Assembly (NCBI RefSeq): GCF_002999335.1
Contig: NW_020312751.1
Span: 107,422 to 171,421, forward strand
DNA: 64,000 nucleotides
Source of the DNA: Cyclospora cayetanensis
Lineage: Eukaryota > Apicomplexa > Conoidasida > Eucoccidiorida > Eimeriidae
Direction of reading: 5' to 3'
The stretch's first letter is position 1; every line of letters starts with the position of its first letter. A model generated the notes under the pieces. It was not told the origin of the DNA. It saw only the letters and a list, made by a program, of their open reading frames with translations, and did not search any database. Both the position numbers and the translations under genes were made by a program. Below are positions 22,848 through 34,065 of this stretch, one piece after another.

Positions 22848-24710
22848 ATGACGGCCGAGCGTGGATCTGGTCCGGGGAGCCGCCGTATGCTGCGCAGCTC
22901 CTCGACTGCCTCTTCCCTTGCCTTTGTTGACGTGGCTTTCTCTGATCTCCCTTTGTCCCCTGATGAAACCGAAGATGCTACCTTCAACTTGAACGACTTC
23001 GGAGCCGGCGCCTCTCTTGAGGCTGCTGAAGCGCCGCTCCCTGCCGCTTCCGTTGCACGACATCAGCATCCCGAGGCTTTTTCCAGAGGAGCCTCCATGG
23101 GGAGCGCGCTCGTGGGTACCCCGCGGCCTTCTCTCGCTTCCAGATTCTTCCTCCGGGAATTCTACTGTGGGGACGCACAGGACGCCTCCCCGAAGGACGT
23201 GGAGGAGCTGAGCGATTGTAGAATCTCCTCTGCCAGCACATCCTGCGACGGCCACGTTTCGTCCTGCTACAGCTCCGATGCTGCCGCATGTGGCTCCGTG
23301 GGGGCCGCCCGTGAGCACCAAAGGAGACATCCAAAGTGGACTCCCTCGCCTCGGCTTTCCGTCTTTGCAGTTGACCCCACAGACGGCATTGCCTGCCCGA
23401 AAGCCACGGCGTGGAGGATGGTATGGTCTGCAGGCCTGTTGTTGCTGCTGGCCAGTATGACTATTGCTGCATTTTCACAGCTAATGGTGAGCTGCATGCT
23501 TCGAGAGAGCCGCGGAGCGGCGGGGGCTTCCCTGGAGGAGGAGGGGCGCGAAACCAGCAAGCTCTCGGCAACTCAGTGGCTTCCCACGCAGGCTGCAGTC
23601 GACGGAGTCTACGTGCTCCTGGTTGTACTGAGTTTATATAGGTGGAAGAGCTTGCAGCCCAGATTACGCGCTGCCGTGTTGCTCCGTTTTGGGGGGTGCT
23701 TGTGCGCGGGTTTGATACTGAAATTGTTCATCTCTGTGGCCTTCGGGTTCGAGTATAGCTCTCAACGCAGCAGCAACAGTGGTGGCGGCAGCTTTACTTA
23801 CAGAGATACTGCCATGTTGACGCTGCGGTTTCTGGGAGGCCTTGCGCTCCCGGAGGATGTGGATGGGGTGCCTGGATACAGCCGACTGATCCTGTCCGAA
23901 TTGTGTGTGTTCTGGCTGCTATATACGTGGCAACGGCCGCTTCTTTTGCTGCAGCCTGCACTTCTTAGTCTGGTAGTCGTGATTTTGAGCTCTGTTAGCG
24001 GGCTCCGCTCCGTGTTTGATGCGATTGTATCTTTCTTCATTGTGGCCGTGGTTACCGTTTCATATCATCTACTGCTTGACGCGGCAGCACGCCAACTCTT
24101 CGTAAAACTTCGGGCCCAAGTCGGCACTCGGGAAGTCCAGCAACAGCATTGGCTGCGCTGTAAGGGGTCGCCGGAATCGCCCCCAAACACTGCCCTCTCT
24201 AGTCCAGTCTGTTTCTATCCCTCCGGCGGGTTTGTGTCTCACAAGGTTTGTAGCACTCTGTCTTCTTGGATCAGTCGTTTAGAGCTCCTGGAGGAGCGCG
24301 CGCGCTACACGCTCCATAGCTGTGGGCTGTATTTAGCGCAGCAACACAGCGTTCGCTTTGTTCCCCGCATGCTGCCTTCCGATGCTTCATTCGAGGGCCC
24401 TTCAGCGAGACCGAACAACCAAGAGGAAGGCAGAGGACTCCCTGTGGCTTCGCAGTGTCCTCCAAGCGAAGCAGTAGCTATTGCAGAAGCTCCAGCGTCC
24501 GAGAAGGAGGCGGCAACAGGTACTCTTGTGGATGATCGTATGGTTTGGCTCGCGATACGCGAGTGTTACGCCCCCATTAGGCGTCTTCCCCCTTGCGGCT
24601 GCAGGGCCCATAAAGAGGCCGCTGGTGGATGCTGCTTCCCTAAACGGTTCCTCAGAGAAAAGCCTGTGGGGGCAGTAGCACTGCCGGGGGTTTGCCCGCA
24701 GGCGCCGTAG
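22848..24710 (+). CDS. Polytopic membrane protein, possibly a degenerate sphingomyelin-synthase/PAP2-like protein
   Basis: Single-exon frame of 620 codons from an ATG. Residues 1-185 are Ser/Ala-rich and probably cytosolic. About six hydrophobic segments follow: near 190-215 (WSAGLLLLLASMTIAAFSQL), 250-262, 280-300, 350-365, 370-390 and 400-420. A hydrophilic C-terminus is rich in Cys and Pro. Spacing and hydrophobic pattern of the last two segments resemble the D3 and D4 motifs of sphingomyelin synthases. Where those enzymes have SGHT and HYxxD, this protein has SRLI and RSVFD, so the catalytic His residues would be missing while the Asp is kept. The membrane topology is seen directly. The family link is an inference from motif spacing, and an unrelated coccidian membrane protein remains possible. 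Confidence 0.55.
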   Translation: MTAERGSGPGSRRMLRSSSTASSLAFVDVAFSDLPLSPDETEDATFNLNDFGAGASLEAAEAPLPAASVARHQHPEAFSRGASMGSALVGTPRPSLASRFFLREFYCGDAQDASPKDVEELSDCRISSASTSCDGHVSSCYSSDAAACGSVGAAREHQRRHPKWTPSPRLSVFAVDPTDGIACPKATAWRMVWSAGLLLLLASMTIAAFSQLMVSCMLRESRGAAGASLEEEGRETSKLSATQWLPTQAAVDGVYVLLVVLSLYRWKSLQPRLRAAVLLRFGGCLCAGLILKLFISVAFGFEYSSQRSSNSGGGSFTYRDTAMLTLRFLGGLALPEDVDGVPGYSRLILSELCVFWLLYTWQRPLLLLQPALLSLVVVILSSVSGLRSVFDAIVSFFIVAVVTVSYHLLLDAAARQLFVKLRAQVGTREVQQQHWLRCKGSPESPPNTALSSPVCFYPSGGFVSHKVCSTLSSWISRLELLEERARYTLHSCGLYLAQQHSVRFVPRMLPSDASFEGPSARPNNQEEGRGLPVASQCPPSEAVAIAEAPASEKEAATGTLVDDRMVWLAIRECYAPIRRLPPCGCRAHKEAAGGCCFPKRFLREKPVGAVALPGVCPQAP

Positions 24711-26195
24711 ACTCGCTGTAACGCCTTTCGGTGAGTCAAGATCATCCCTTGCAGGGGTGGCAGCAGCACAAGGCTCAGCCCTTGGCGGGTGGAATTCTCT
24801 AGCAAGCAGCGTGCAGCGCTAGAGAGAAGGTGCTGAGCACAAGATTGGGGGAACATTGGAGGGACCAAGGGGAAACAGCGTTGTACAGACACATCTGAAA
24901 ATGAAGCTACTGCTCAGTCGAGATATGGAGGCTGTGCAAGCGTGGGGGAGGCAGAGAACGGAGCTGAACGCAGCAGTGCGGCGCCGATGGACGAACGGGC
25001 GGAGTACAGGAGAAACGTTGGCATCATATCTGATGCTTTTCACCGTCGACAACAGATGCGACGGAAGGAGGACCCAAAAGGCCTCACGAGGAGACCACGC
25101 AATGCAACCAGGGATGCACCTCGTCAAGGGCTGCCCGCCTTTCGAGGACGCGTGAGAAAGCAACCGCACGAGATTGACTGCCGTTTTCAGTTCTTTCCTC
25201 TCACGTGCTGGCCTGTACCGCTCCTCTAGGAGCTCCGCTTTCTGTGATCACGTGGAGATTCGGGGTACTTTTTGTGTCCGAAGACGCGATGTCATCGCCC
25301 TAGGGCTTCGGTGTCTGTTGCAGGAATTTACAGGGAAGAAGTAGGTAGTGCATTGTCGAACGCTGATACCCTTCTGTACAGGACGACGCTATTCGGAAAG
25401 GGATGAGGCCTGGGGATGCTTTCCCTTGGCGCAAGTGTAGAGAGGACTAGAGAGAGTATGGGACACGGGCCTTAGGAGTCCAGCAATAAATACAATGTCC
25501 CTGCTTATCGTGTTCTCAAACTACGCAGTGCAGCCAACTGGTTAGGCTCTGTTGCTTGTCGATTATTTGTATGAATTGGTGCCCGGCATTAGATACGAGA
25601 GGCGGAGGAGGCGAGGCTTCTGGCAAGGAGGCGCCAAACGACTAGAGGCGCCACCTTTTACTAGTCCCTTTTGTCTCGCCCATATCACGCCATTCTGACT
25701 TGGCCTCTTGGATGCCTACTTTTGCTTGCAAATTGAACAAGACTGGCCGAAACGACACGGTGATTTGGTGCAATGCCTTCTGTGCGGCATCAGGATTTGT
25801 AGCGGAAGCTCATAGGGGCCAGCGCCGCGAGCTCAGCAACACTTGCCATTGCTTATTCCCAACTAAGTGTTCACGTATTGTGACAAGCGATTAGAGCGCA
25901 TAGACCAGAAAAAGACACGGCTTCGCGCGATGCGAACGGCGGTGCGCAGGACCAATCACCCTACAAGAAATGCCATGCATGAAGATATACACCTGACTCT
26001 GTGAAGTCCAAGGGGCTGAGTATGTGCTCTGTCGAAGCCACTTGTACGCGTCTGGTACTGTGTCCACCCTCTTCAGAGAGGGGGGCTCCTTACTGCGTGC
26101 TTGTGTCCCCGAGGGAGACTCATGCCCTTTCGCTCACATATCAAGGCAGCCGGTTTGTGTGGCACTGTGTGGCATGATCTAACAGCGCTTGGTGC
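24711..26195. other. Intergenic, no supported gene
   Basis: Short overlapping frames at 24856-25155 and 24942-25229 (plus) contain charged stretches such as MDERAEYRRNVG but have no partner exons with consistent phase. Nothing else was recognised. Confidence 0.35.
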
Positions 26196-26219
26196 TTGCG
26201 TCTGCTTGTCCTGGACAGC

Positions 26220-27319
26220 AAAGATATTGCACCGCGAATCGGCACGAGAGAAACAAAAACTCACTTGAACCAGCTTTGCATCCTTTTGTCGCCTTCCCAC
26301 ACTCGGATGCATTGTCTGTGTGTGTCTATGTGTGGAGAAAAGGAGTTCTATTCCGTGTGTTTACCGGTTTGGGCCTTCGCCTACAAGCCTGACGTAGTAC
26401 AAGAGTACACAGAACGCTTGCGCAGTGCACTCGCCCATAGTCCAGCTTCCATAAACGTCGTGCTTCTGCCTTTCGACCTTTTTTCACCTGTGTTTTCTCA
26501 TTGTGGCGACTGTTACACTGTCTGTTCTGCTTTCTCCCACCCCTGCTCTGCCTACGGGTCTCCAAGAATGCCACGTGCGGCACCTCTAGTTATCCCGGCC
26601 TACCCCGTTGTATTTGCATGCGTACGCGTGCAACTCTCCTGCCCACGCGGGGCCACTTAGCTTCCGCGTTCCTTTCGTGCTGCCGTTTTCGTCGGACCTA
26701 GATAGCTCTCCTTCTCTACTAACTGCCTCTCTGTTGTCATGTTGCTGGCACTTTGTGCAGCTCTCCCAACTTCCCTCGTCACTTTATCTGCGTCTCTGGA
26801 GCAGCGTTAGGCGCCTGAGGCTTGTGCAAGGGGTCCAGTGGAGCAGTACTCCTTCCCTTCTGCATCTTTTTCGACCCATCATATGTGTTCCTTCGCGTGT
26901 TCATTTCTGTGTATATACATATATGCGCGCCTCTCTTCCCATATTCTCGATACAGACCTCCTAGTGTCCCCCTCTGTTTGCCCCTACCTGCTCAGCCCTC
27001 GCTCCTCGTGTGCCGCCCAGACTTCATAGCGTGCTCCTGGGCCGTTTATACGTACATATGGTGCAAACGGCCCAGGACCAGAGCTGCTATATATTGTGCC
27101 GTGTGCCGCCACTATACCCCTATCAGCTCGCGATCGTGGCTGCATCTAGACACACGCTGCGTCAAAAAACCTAAGGTTCACCCATTCTCTTCATTCTTAT
27201 TCTGCGGTCTCAACCGAAGGATATTTGCATTTGTGGCCCGCGAAGGAAGGACAGTCCGCCTGAATGCTGCTCGAGACCAGCTTGCCGATAGGATTGTACA
27301 ACCGCTCCTGCAATTGTAG
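26220..27319 (+). CDS. Probable unrecognised multi-exon gene (exons not fully resolved)
   Basis: An acceptor TGTCCTGGACAG ends at about 26219. After it an open frame reads KDIAPRIGTRETKTHLNQL and later VWAFAYKPDVVQEYTERLR, with balanced composition unlike its surroundings. A last-exon-like frame from about 27221 to a TAG at 27317-27319 reads FAFVAREGRTVRLNAARDQL then ADRIVQPLLQL. The pyrimidine-rich sequence between them contains further acceptor-like sites, one near 26759. I recognise no family and could not fix donors and phases. Confidence 0.35.
27035..27077. repeat. Perfect hairpin, 13-bp stem, 17-nt loop
   Basis: tcctgggccgttt (27035-27047) is the exact reverse complement of aaacggcccagga (27065-27077). 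It lies between candidate exons of the unresolved plus-strand gene. Confidence 0.9.
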
Positions 27320-27494
27320 CTTTTGAAGCTCTCTGGTGCGCCATATTTTTCGTTCCCTCTAGGCCATGCTGCCGCTGCCCCCCACCTCCGTTCACATTCC
27401 TAGTCCTGGGGTCAGCTCCCACTGAGCATTCCAAGGCAGTCTGCAGCACAAGGACCCCAGAAATATCCAGTCCGCCACGGTTGCGGCAACAACC

Positions 27495-30400
27495 CTAGTG
27501 GAAGCGCTCACGCCCTGCTGCCTCCTGAGAAACTCTCATCGTCTTTTGTGCGGCCCATGCGTCCTTACCTGTGATCTCCTGCGCTGCAGAGGCAGAAGGC
27601 ATGAGAGGCAGCAGCTGTAGCAGCCTCTGCGACACAACAGAGGCTACGGCATGATCCAGACCAGGGGTACTCGAAGGAGTGATAGAGGCAGCGCCATGTG
27701 CGTCAGTTGCTCCCAATGGACCAGCCACAACTGCTGCACTAGCGGAAAGGGGCTGGAGGAAGGCGCAAGGAACTCGCGTGCTGCCACCGTCCAGCAGGCG
27801 CGAGCGTCTGAGTATATATGCCACGTGCTCCTGCTCTTGGGTGCTCAGCTCCACTTGCAGTTGCTGCTGCAATGCATATATCCCATTGTGGGATGCACAT
27901 TGCTGCTCTGATATCTGAGCGAGAGAATGCAGGAGCTGCAACATCTCGCAATCTGCCTTCCCTTGCTGCAGCGCTGCACGAATGCCCTGAACGAGATGTG
28001 GAGCCCATCCCCTCTCCAGGCCTGCGGATATACACGTCCACACGCCAAAACAGCACGAGCGACGCATGCCGCTGCCGGAAATCTCAGCAACAACTGCAGA
28101 AGCGGCAGCTGAACCAGAGAACCTCACATTTGAGAAGGGCTTCAGCAGTTTGCATTGGGTGAAGCAGCAGCATCGGGGGCAGAGCCGCTTGGACAACGTG
28201 CTGCAGCCTCGCAGCAGCTGCCGTTGCCTTCTGTTTGTGCTCGTGCGCCACTTGCTGCTCTTGGGACTGATTTGGCTGGTAGAGGGGGAAGCCACAGCAG
28301 CAGCAAGAAAGCGCAATGGCGCAGGCGAACAATCGGGGAGCTGCAGCAGCCATCTCGGGGCTGCACAGATAATGCTCAACGAATTGGGAGAGCTCTTCGA
28401 CAAAAGGCAGCAGCACAGTCTCTGCTGCCGGTGCTGCAAGTTGTGCATACGTTGCGACTGTATCGCACACGGCCTCCACTGCCGCTCTTTCTAAGTCCAC
28501 ATGCCTCGCCATTACTGGTCGTTGCTGCTCCTGGTGCTTCTGCAGCAGCTCAGCAGCAGCAGCCCTAGCTGCTGCATCCTGCTGCAAAACTGGGGGAGGC
28601 TCCTGCAAAGTGGCATCTGCTGCTGTAGTCCTCTGGGTTACATCCAAGAGCGCCTCCAGGACAGAACGGCAGTGCGCCTCGAGCGTCTGTGCTGCCCCTG
28701 GTGTCGCGCTTGGTCCCCCGTTTCCAAGAGGAAAGTGCAACACAGCAGCCGACATGGGTGCAAGCATGCTGAGCCACAGCGGCAGCGAAACAGGCGATTT
28801 ATGGTGTCTACGACTGCTCTTGCTCCTGCTGCTGCTGGGGAGCTGCTGCTCCCCGTAGCCGAGCCTACTGAGCACCTCAGCGCCATATGCGAGAGGCAGC
28901 TGCAGTAGCTGCTCTGCAAAGCGGCGTGCAGTCTGCTGGTGTTGCTGCTGCTCCTCCCGTTGACGGGCCGCAGCAACGACAGCTTCATGCGCCGCAACTG
29001 CAAAGCAACGAAAGAGTCGTACTTGCTGCTCGGAGGGGACAAGCTGCAGTGTTTCTCCTATGCACAGTTGCAGCAGTCCGTCATCCGCATTATTCGCTGC
29101 TGATGAATCAAATCCTGAGGGCCTGCTGTGTGTAGCAACAGCAAAGAGCATTGCGCATAGCCGCGCTGCTGCAGCACGCAGTTGTGGCTGCTGCTGCTGC
29201 TGCTGCCTCTGCTGCGGCGAAAGGGGGAAGGCCTCCGCTGCAAAGGACGCGAGACATATCCAGCAGCGTCTGGCTAAGGAAGCGAGCGCCGGGTGGTTGC
29301 TGTAGCTCCACAGCACCAACCGTTGAATCAGCTGCCTCTCATTTTCCGCAACGCTGGCTGCCAGTGCCTCACTGCTGCGTAGGGAGGAGATGCTGTTTCG
29401 GCTGCTCCCTGCAAGTGCTGCAGCGGCAAACCACAGGACAGTGATGCCAATGTCAGCCTTCGCCGGTGTTTGCTGTTGGTGCTGCTGATGAAGACGCGGT
29501 GCGTCAGGTGTCGCACAGCATTGGGCGTGGAAGGCCAAAGGGAAGTCCAAGGCTGTCTCCTCAATCATTCGAAGAGCCATTTGCTGCAAAAGAAGTTGCT
29601 CTTGCCGAACCTGCAGCACCCACTGCGCCTGCTGCTCGTGCGTCTGGCGCGAAGTCAAGGGATGGGAGCCTGATGCAGCACCATCGCGCTCCGCTGCCCC
29701 TTCTGCTGCAGTAATAATCAGATTTAAAAATATGGACAACCCCCCCGCCCTGTGGATTTTTTCCTCCGTGTGTTCTGCAGCGGCGGGGAGAGCGACAGCA
29801 GAAGGCGGCGGAGCAGCATCCGGAAGCGTTCCCTCAAGAAAAGTCTTGCGTAGCTGCCTCAGCTCTTCAAAAGGCGCTGCTCGGACGGCTGCTGCTAAGA
29901 AGGCCTCGAGGACTCGGAGTGTATCCGCACATGAAGGCGCAACATGGGGGTGCTTCAACAAACAGCAGGAAGCCTCCCAAGAGACGGAAGACAACAGGCC
30001 AGGGGATAAATGAGGACGGCGTTCACTGGGGAAGGCGCCACCTAGTGAACATTTCGCAGGGTGCGCCCCCTCACAGCTTTCCATGATCCTCGTCAGCGCC
30101 ATCCAACTTGCGGCGATTTTGGACAGGAGATGCCACGGAAACATTGTTTGGCAAGGCTGCTGCTGTCGGTGCTGCTGCAGGGCCACAGGGTTACTCCCTC
30201 CAATGTCAAAGAATGCATGGCAACGCAGGGAACTGCCCTTGAGGAGACGCAGCATCAGCTGAGCAGAAAGGCGCGCTCGCATGCACGCATCGAGCAACAG
30301 ACATATTTTCTGCTGCTGCTGGTGCTGCTGCTGGGAGGCGTGGGGTTTTTGGTGGGTTTGGTGGCGCCCTTCAAATTCCAGCATCGTTGCTGCCACTGAG

Positions 30401-32274
30401 CATTCCTGCAACAGCAAGCTGCACAAGGCGCTCCGGAGATTAGCGCTAGAAGATACTCCAGCCTCCCAACAAGAGCTAAGTGGACACTCCTGCAGCCGTC
30501 GCTGCAGCTCTTGTGGCAGCCCTTGTTGCAGCTCATGTGGCCGCGGGTGCATGCCAGAAACAGTCGCAACCGTGGCAGACGCAGCTGCAGCGTCAGCAGT
30601 GTACAAGGACGTGCTTCCGCTCTGCTCTCTGCACGAGATCTCGAGGCTTTGCGCCTCCGCCGCTGCAGTAGCCACAAGCCACACAGGTGCCTGTTCCCCT
30701 TGGTGCGGCTGCTGGAGAAATCTGCGGGGATGTGTATTTGCAGCTGCAGCGAGGGCTGCGATGCACATGCTTCCAGCTGCAGCAAGTCCTTGCGATGCCA
30801 CCCGCTGCAAGCGCCGCAGCTGCAGTGTGCAGCAGTTTTGGGGAACGGCCGGTGCGGTTGCTGCAGCAAAGAGCAAAGGTAATGCGCTAGGCCCTTGAAT
30901 CTGGCGCTGAAGCTGCTGCTGCTGCTGCTGCCAGTGCCCTTTAGGGGGGCTGACAAATCCTGAGAGGGAGCATCGACCGATGCCACAAGCCTCCGCAAGC
31001 TGTCTCAAGCTAGAGAGTGCAACGGCAGCAGGGGACGCGGCCGGTGAGCCGCCTGCCGATGCAGAAACATATGCTTTCATCGCAGCGTAGGCTTCCGCAT
31101 CGGCAGCACTAGCAGCAAGAAGTGACATCAGCGGCAGACTGCTGAGCCACGATTGCAGAGAAGCCTGCAGAAGCAGGGAGGCCCAGTCTTCTGCAACAGC
31201 AGCGGGTGTTGCCGCTGTTTTTGGCGCGTCTTCGGCGATTGCTGCTGCTGCGACAGCAGCATTTGAGAAAATCGCTGCAGAGGTGCAGACGAAACCAGCT
31301 GCAGCTTCCAGAGTACTTCGAGGCACTGGCGGCAGCTGTGCAGAGGCAGACCCCTCAAACGTCCAGAGTACAGCGGCTCCCGTGCCGTTGTTGTTGCTCT
31401 TGGTGTTGCTGGAAGCATTGATGCAGTCTCGACGGTGAGGCCCTAACACGACCTCAACTCCTAAAGGCCACCGCAGCGCAGCCGCAGATGGCGGCTGAAC
31501 AGCTGCTGGGGTTCGTGCAGGCGCTCCTTCGTTTGCGTCTGCCTTTGCAGTAGCAGATGCGTGCAGCACTAGCAAGATGTGCAGAGAAATTCCAACGACA
31601 CAGAAGGCCTCGAAGAGCCACGGCAGCAGCGCTGGGAAGTCAAGGAGCTGCAGCATCAGCTCAAGCAGTTCGCGTGTTAGACGTCGCTGCAGAAGTGTGG
31701 CATCTACCGTGACCTTTGAGTTGAAGCAGCCGCAGCCGCTGTTGCTCCAGTGTGCAGCTCGCAGAGTCACAGGGGGGCCAGGCTTGTCTCCCGCGGGAGG
31801 GCCTGCAGCACTATCCTGACTAGCAGAGGAAGCAGCGGGAGGTACAAGTGAGAAGGCGGCAAAGAGGTGCTGCCGAATAGCGGCATTGAATGCTGTGCAG
31901 GCTGGAGCTGCCTCGAGTTGTTCTAGGGATGCTGCCGCTGCGCCTGCTCCCGCTGCGCCTGCTCCCGCTGCGCCTGCTCCTGCTGGCGCTTCCGTGGAGG
32001 CAGCACTCCACACAAGACAACACATGTGGCGAGGTACTGGGGCCCTCAGTAGGTGTGCAGAACCCTCCCGTCGCTGAGCGGAGCTTGCGCTGGGGTTAAG
32101 GAGCCGCAAGCGGTCGGTTGCCTGTTGAAGAGATTCGGGAGAAAAGCTGCGGCGTACAATCGCAGCCACCAGAGCAACGACCTCCTTAAGACACCCGCCT
32201 GCAGGGTTTCGTGAGGCCCCGGAGGCCCCTGGGGGCCCCAGGGGCTCGGCTCCGCCCACAGGGGCCCCCTGCAT
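27495..32274 (-). CDS. Large alpha-solenoid protein, karyopherin/importin-beta-like candidate (join 32274-28128, 28021-27495)
   Basis: Exon 1 runs from an ATG at 32274 to 28128. A 106-nt intron follows, with donor GTGAGG at 28127 and acceptor ATCCGCAG ending at 28022. Exon 2 runs to the stop at 27495. The join is phase 1 and gives AEALLKCLERGWAPHLVQG, a continuous helical repeat. The product is about 1557 residues, rich in Ala, Leu and Gln, with repeated amphipathic helices throughout and Gln-rich insertions. The N-terminus (VVALVAAIVRRSFSPESLQQ followed by ATDRLRLL) has the pattern of the importin-beta N-terminal repeat, and length and composition suit a HEAT-repeat nuclear transport receptor. 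That assignment is inference. Other HEAT/ARM proteins remain possible. The coding frame itself is strongly supported by length and lack of stops. Confidence 0.55.
31937..31981. repeat. 15-bp coding tandem repeat, three copies
   Basis: Three units of gctgcgcctgctccc encode the pentapeptide AGAGA pattern on the minus strand in the N-terminal part of the alpha-solenoid protein. Confidence 0.9.
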
Positions 32275-32995
32275 GCCGCTTAGAGAATCGGCTGTCCTAT
32301 AGCATGCCGGCTTTTGCTGCTGCGTCTCGACTGTGGGAGGGGGCTCTCACGGTAGGGGTGTGCTCCAACGTGTGCGCAGACTCGAAGGAAGTAGCGACGC
32401 AGACTTCAGGCGGAAGGTTCAAAGACTGCGACTGGGCACCCCGTCAGGCGGAGCGTGCGCCATACACCACAAAAACGAAGGACACGAGAGAAAGGGCCAG
32501 AAATTCGGAGGAAGGTGTTTCCACTTCTTTTTCTGTACCGATGAAAAGCAGAGGGAAGGAGAACAAGTGCGTTGTGTGGCTGCGGGTTCATTCTGGTGGG
32601 GTTGTCCTTCCACGACGGTGGTCGGCTGCACTGTGGGGCCCCGAGGGGCCTCCGCTCTAGCGGCCTCCCTGCTGGAATAGCTGCAGGCGCTCCTAGTACT
32701 TTGAGAATAGGCAGCAAAATCAAGCTGCCCAGGAGCGTCATTCTTAAGGCAAATGGGAGGCACATGCGGACTTTGCTGTCAGAAGGCCCCTCTGTTAGAG
32801 GCGCTTCCAGAGGAGTCTCAAACTGAGCAACCCTGTGCTGAAACTCTCCTCTTACCAATGTGCACGTATAATTCTGCGGCAAAGAGGAAGGAACAAAGTG
32901 CTAGAAATAGGGCTAAAGGGGCAGCAAGTTCCCTCCGATCCAGACGGACGGGGTATTCCGTGAGGAAGGGCTTTCAATGTTGGCAGTATTCCCTG

Positions 32996-33043
32996 CTTCA
33001 AGCGCAATTTTGCCCCCTATGAGCGACTAAATTGCGCTTGAAG
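32996..33043. repeat. Perfect hairpin, 15-bp stem, 18-nt loop
   Basis: cttcaagcgcaattt (32996-33010) is the exact reverse complement of aaattgcgcttgaag (33029-33043). It lies in intergenic sequence. Confidence 0.92.
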
Positions 33044-33249
33044 CCAAGGTGCTGCCTACCGTGCTGTGTGGTGGGGGCAACAGCAGGAAGACGCTTTCCC
33101 TGCCATACTCTGTCTTGCACACTGCACCGCTCCATCGCAAGTCTCCGTAGGAAAACAATCACTTCCTGACTCCACACCTAACAGAAACTCACAAGAAAAT
33201 TAGTGAGCGTACATCAAAAAACTCGCTCCTTCCCCTGCCCGCGTCCCCC

Positions 33250-33460
33250 AGAGTTCCCTACAGGAGGGAAGAGGGAAAGCTAGGTTATGCGTAGCTGCAC
33301 CCTCTAAGCACTCTGAGAATTCGCAGCTAGCTGCCAATGGCATCTAACGCATACTCAAACAACCTTGTGTTTTGCTGCATCGAGCTAACAGTAGATGTAG
33401 GAAAGATTTACGAACACGCAAGCCAATTAGTAAACTTTTACCAGTTCTTCGCCAGATACA
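33250..33460 (+). repeat. Short dispersed repeat family, copy C
   Basis: Shares the ordered blocks 'gtagctgcaccctctaagca', 'cgcagctag', 'catctaacgcat' and 'tgcatcgagct' with copy B. Its right part matches copies E and F in reverse orientation ('ttactaa..ttgg'). Confidence 0.65.
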
Positions 33461-33949
33461 TCTAATCCAGTAAAATGTGTTCAAGTATAGCTTGCTTCGC
33501 TATGCCGAGTGTTTACACACAGTTTCTGTAGCACACCAGCCAACAACATTGACTCTTGTCGTATGGGGCCCAATCTACTGTAAAGTCGACAAGATAAGCA
33601 ATCAGTAGATGCTCAATTCTTCTCCATCCATGGTGAACAAAACTGGTGTAGCAAAAAGACCAAGGCATGGCTTGGGCCCTTCCAAGAAATCTAAGGCAGA
33701 AGGACTTTAGGGAGACGATTTTTTTAGTAGGAAATTTTGTTATTACTGAAGTTTGGTGTGGCCTTTACCCTTCTTTGAGGTCTTGCTTCGGAGACCGTGA
33801 AAGGTCGAGCCTCCCAGTGATCATCCGCGGAGAGGGTCACATAAGTGTGTGGCTACAGCAGAGTACTACATTGGTCTCACTGAACTAAGCATTTGTAGAC
33901 ACCTGTGCAGTAGTTTGTTTGCTGCTCGGAAATCTTATTTCGTGCAGCT

Positions 33950-34065
33950 TACTGTTCGCTTGATACAACAAGATGTAGCGCTCTTTGAGCGTGCGCTAGA
34001 TGCTACGTGCACTGAACTGTGAATGCTTGGAATGCCCTGAGGGGGCAGCTACGCGAGACCTAATT
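33950..34065 (-). repeat. Short dispersed repeat family, copy D (inverted)
   Basis: Read on the minus strand it gives the family order: 'gtagctgccccctcag', 'cattcacag', 'gcatctagcgca', 'cttgttgtatc'. It lies about 500 bp from copy C in opposite orientation, so C and D form an inverted pair. Confidence 0.6.

Noticed and set aside
24856..25229. Two overlapping plus-strand frames with charged residues
   Set aside because: Frames compete with each other and with a minus frame; no flanking splice sites in phase.
28094..28127. 34-nt intron in the solenoid gene
   Set aside because: Same donor with the acceptor at 28022 gives a normal 106-nt intron and a better continuous helix, so the very short intron is not needed.
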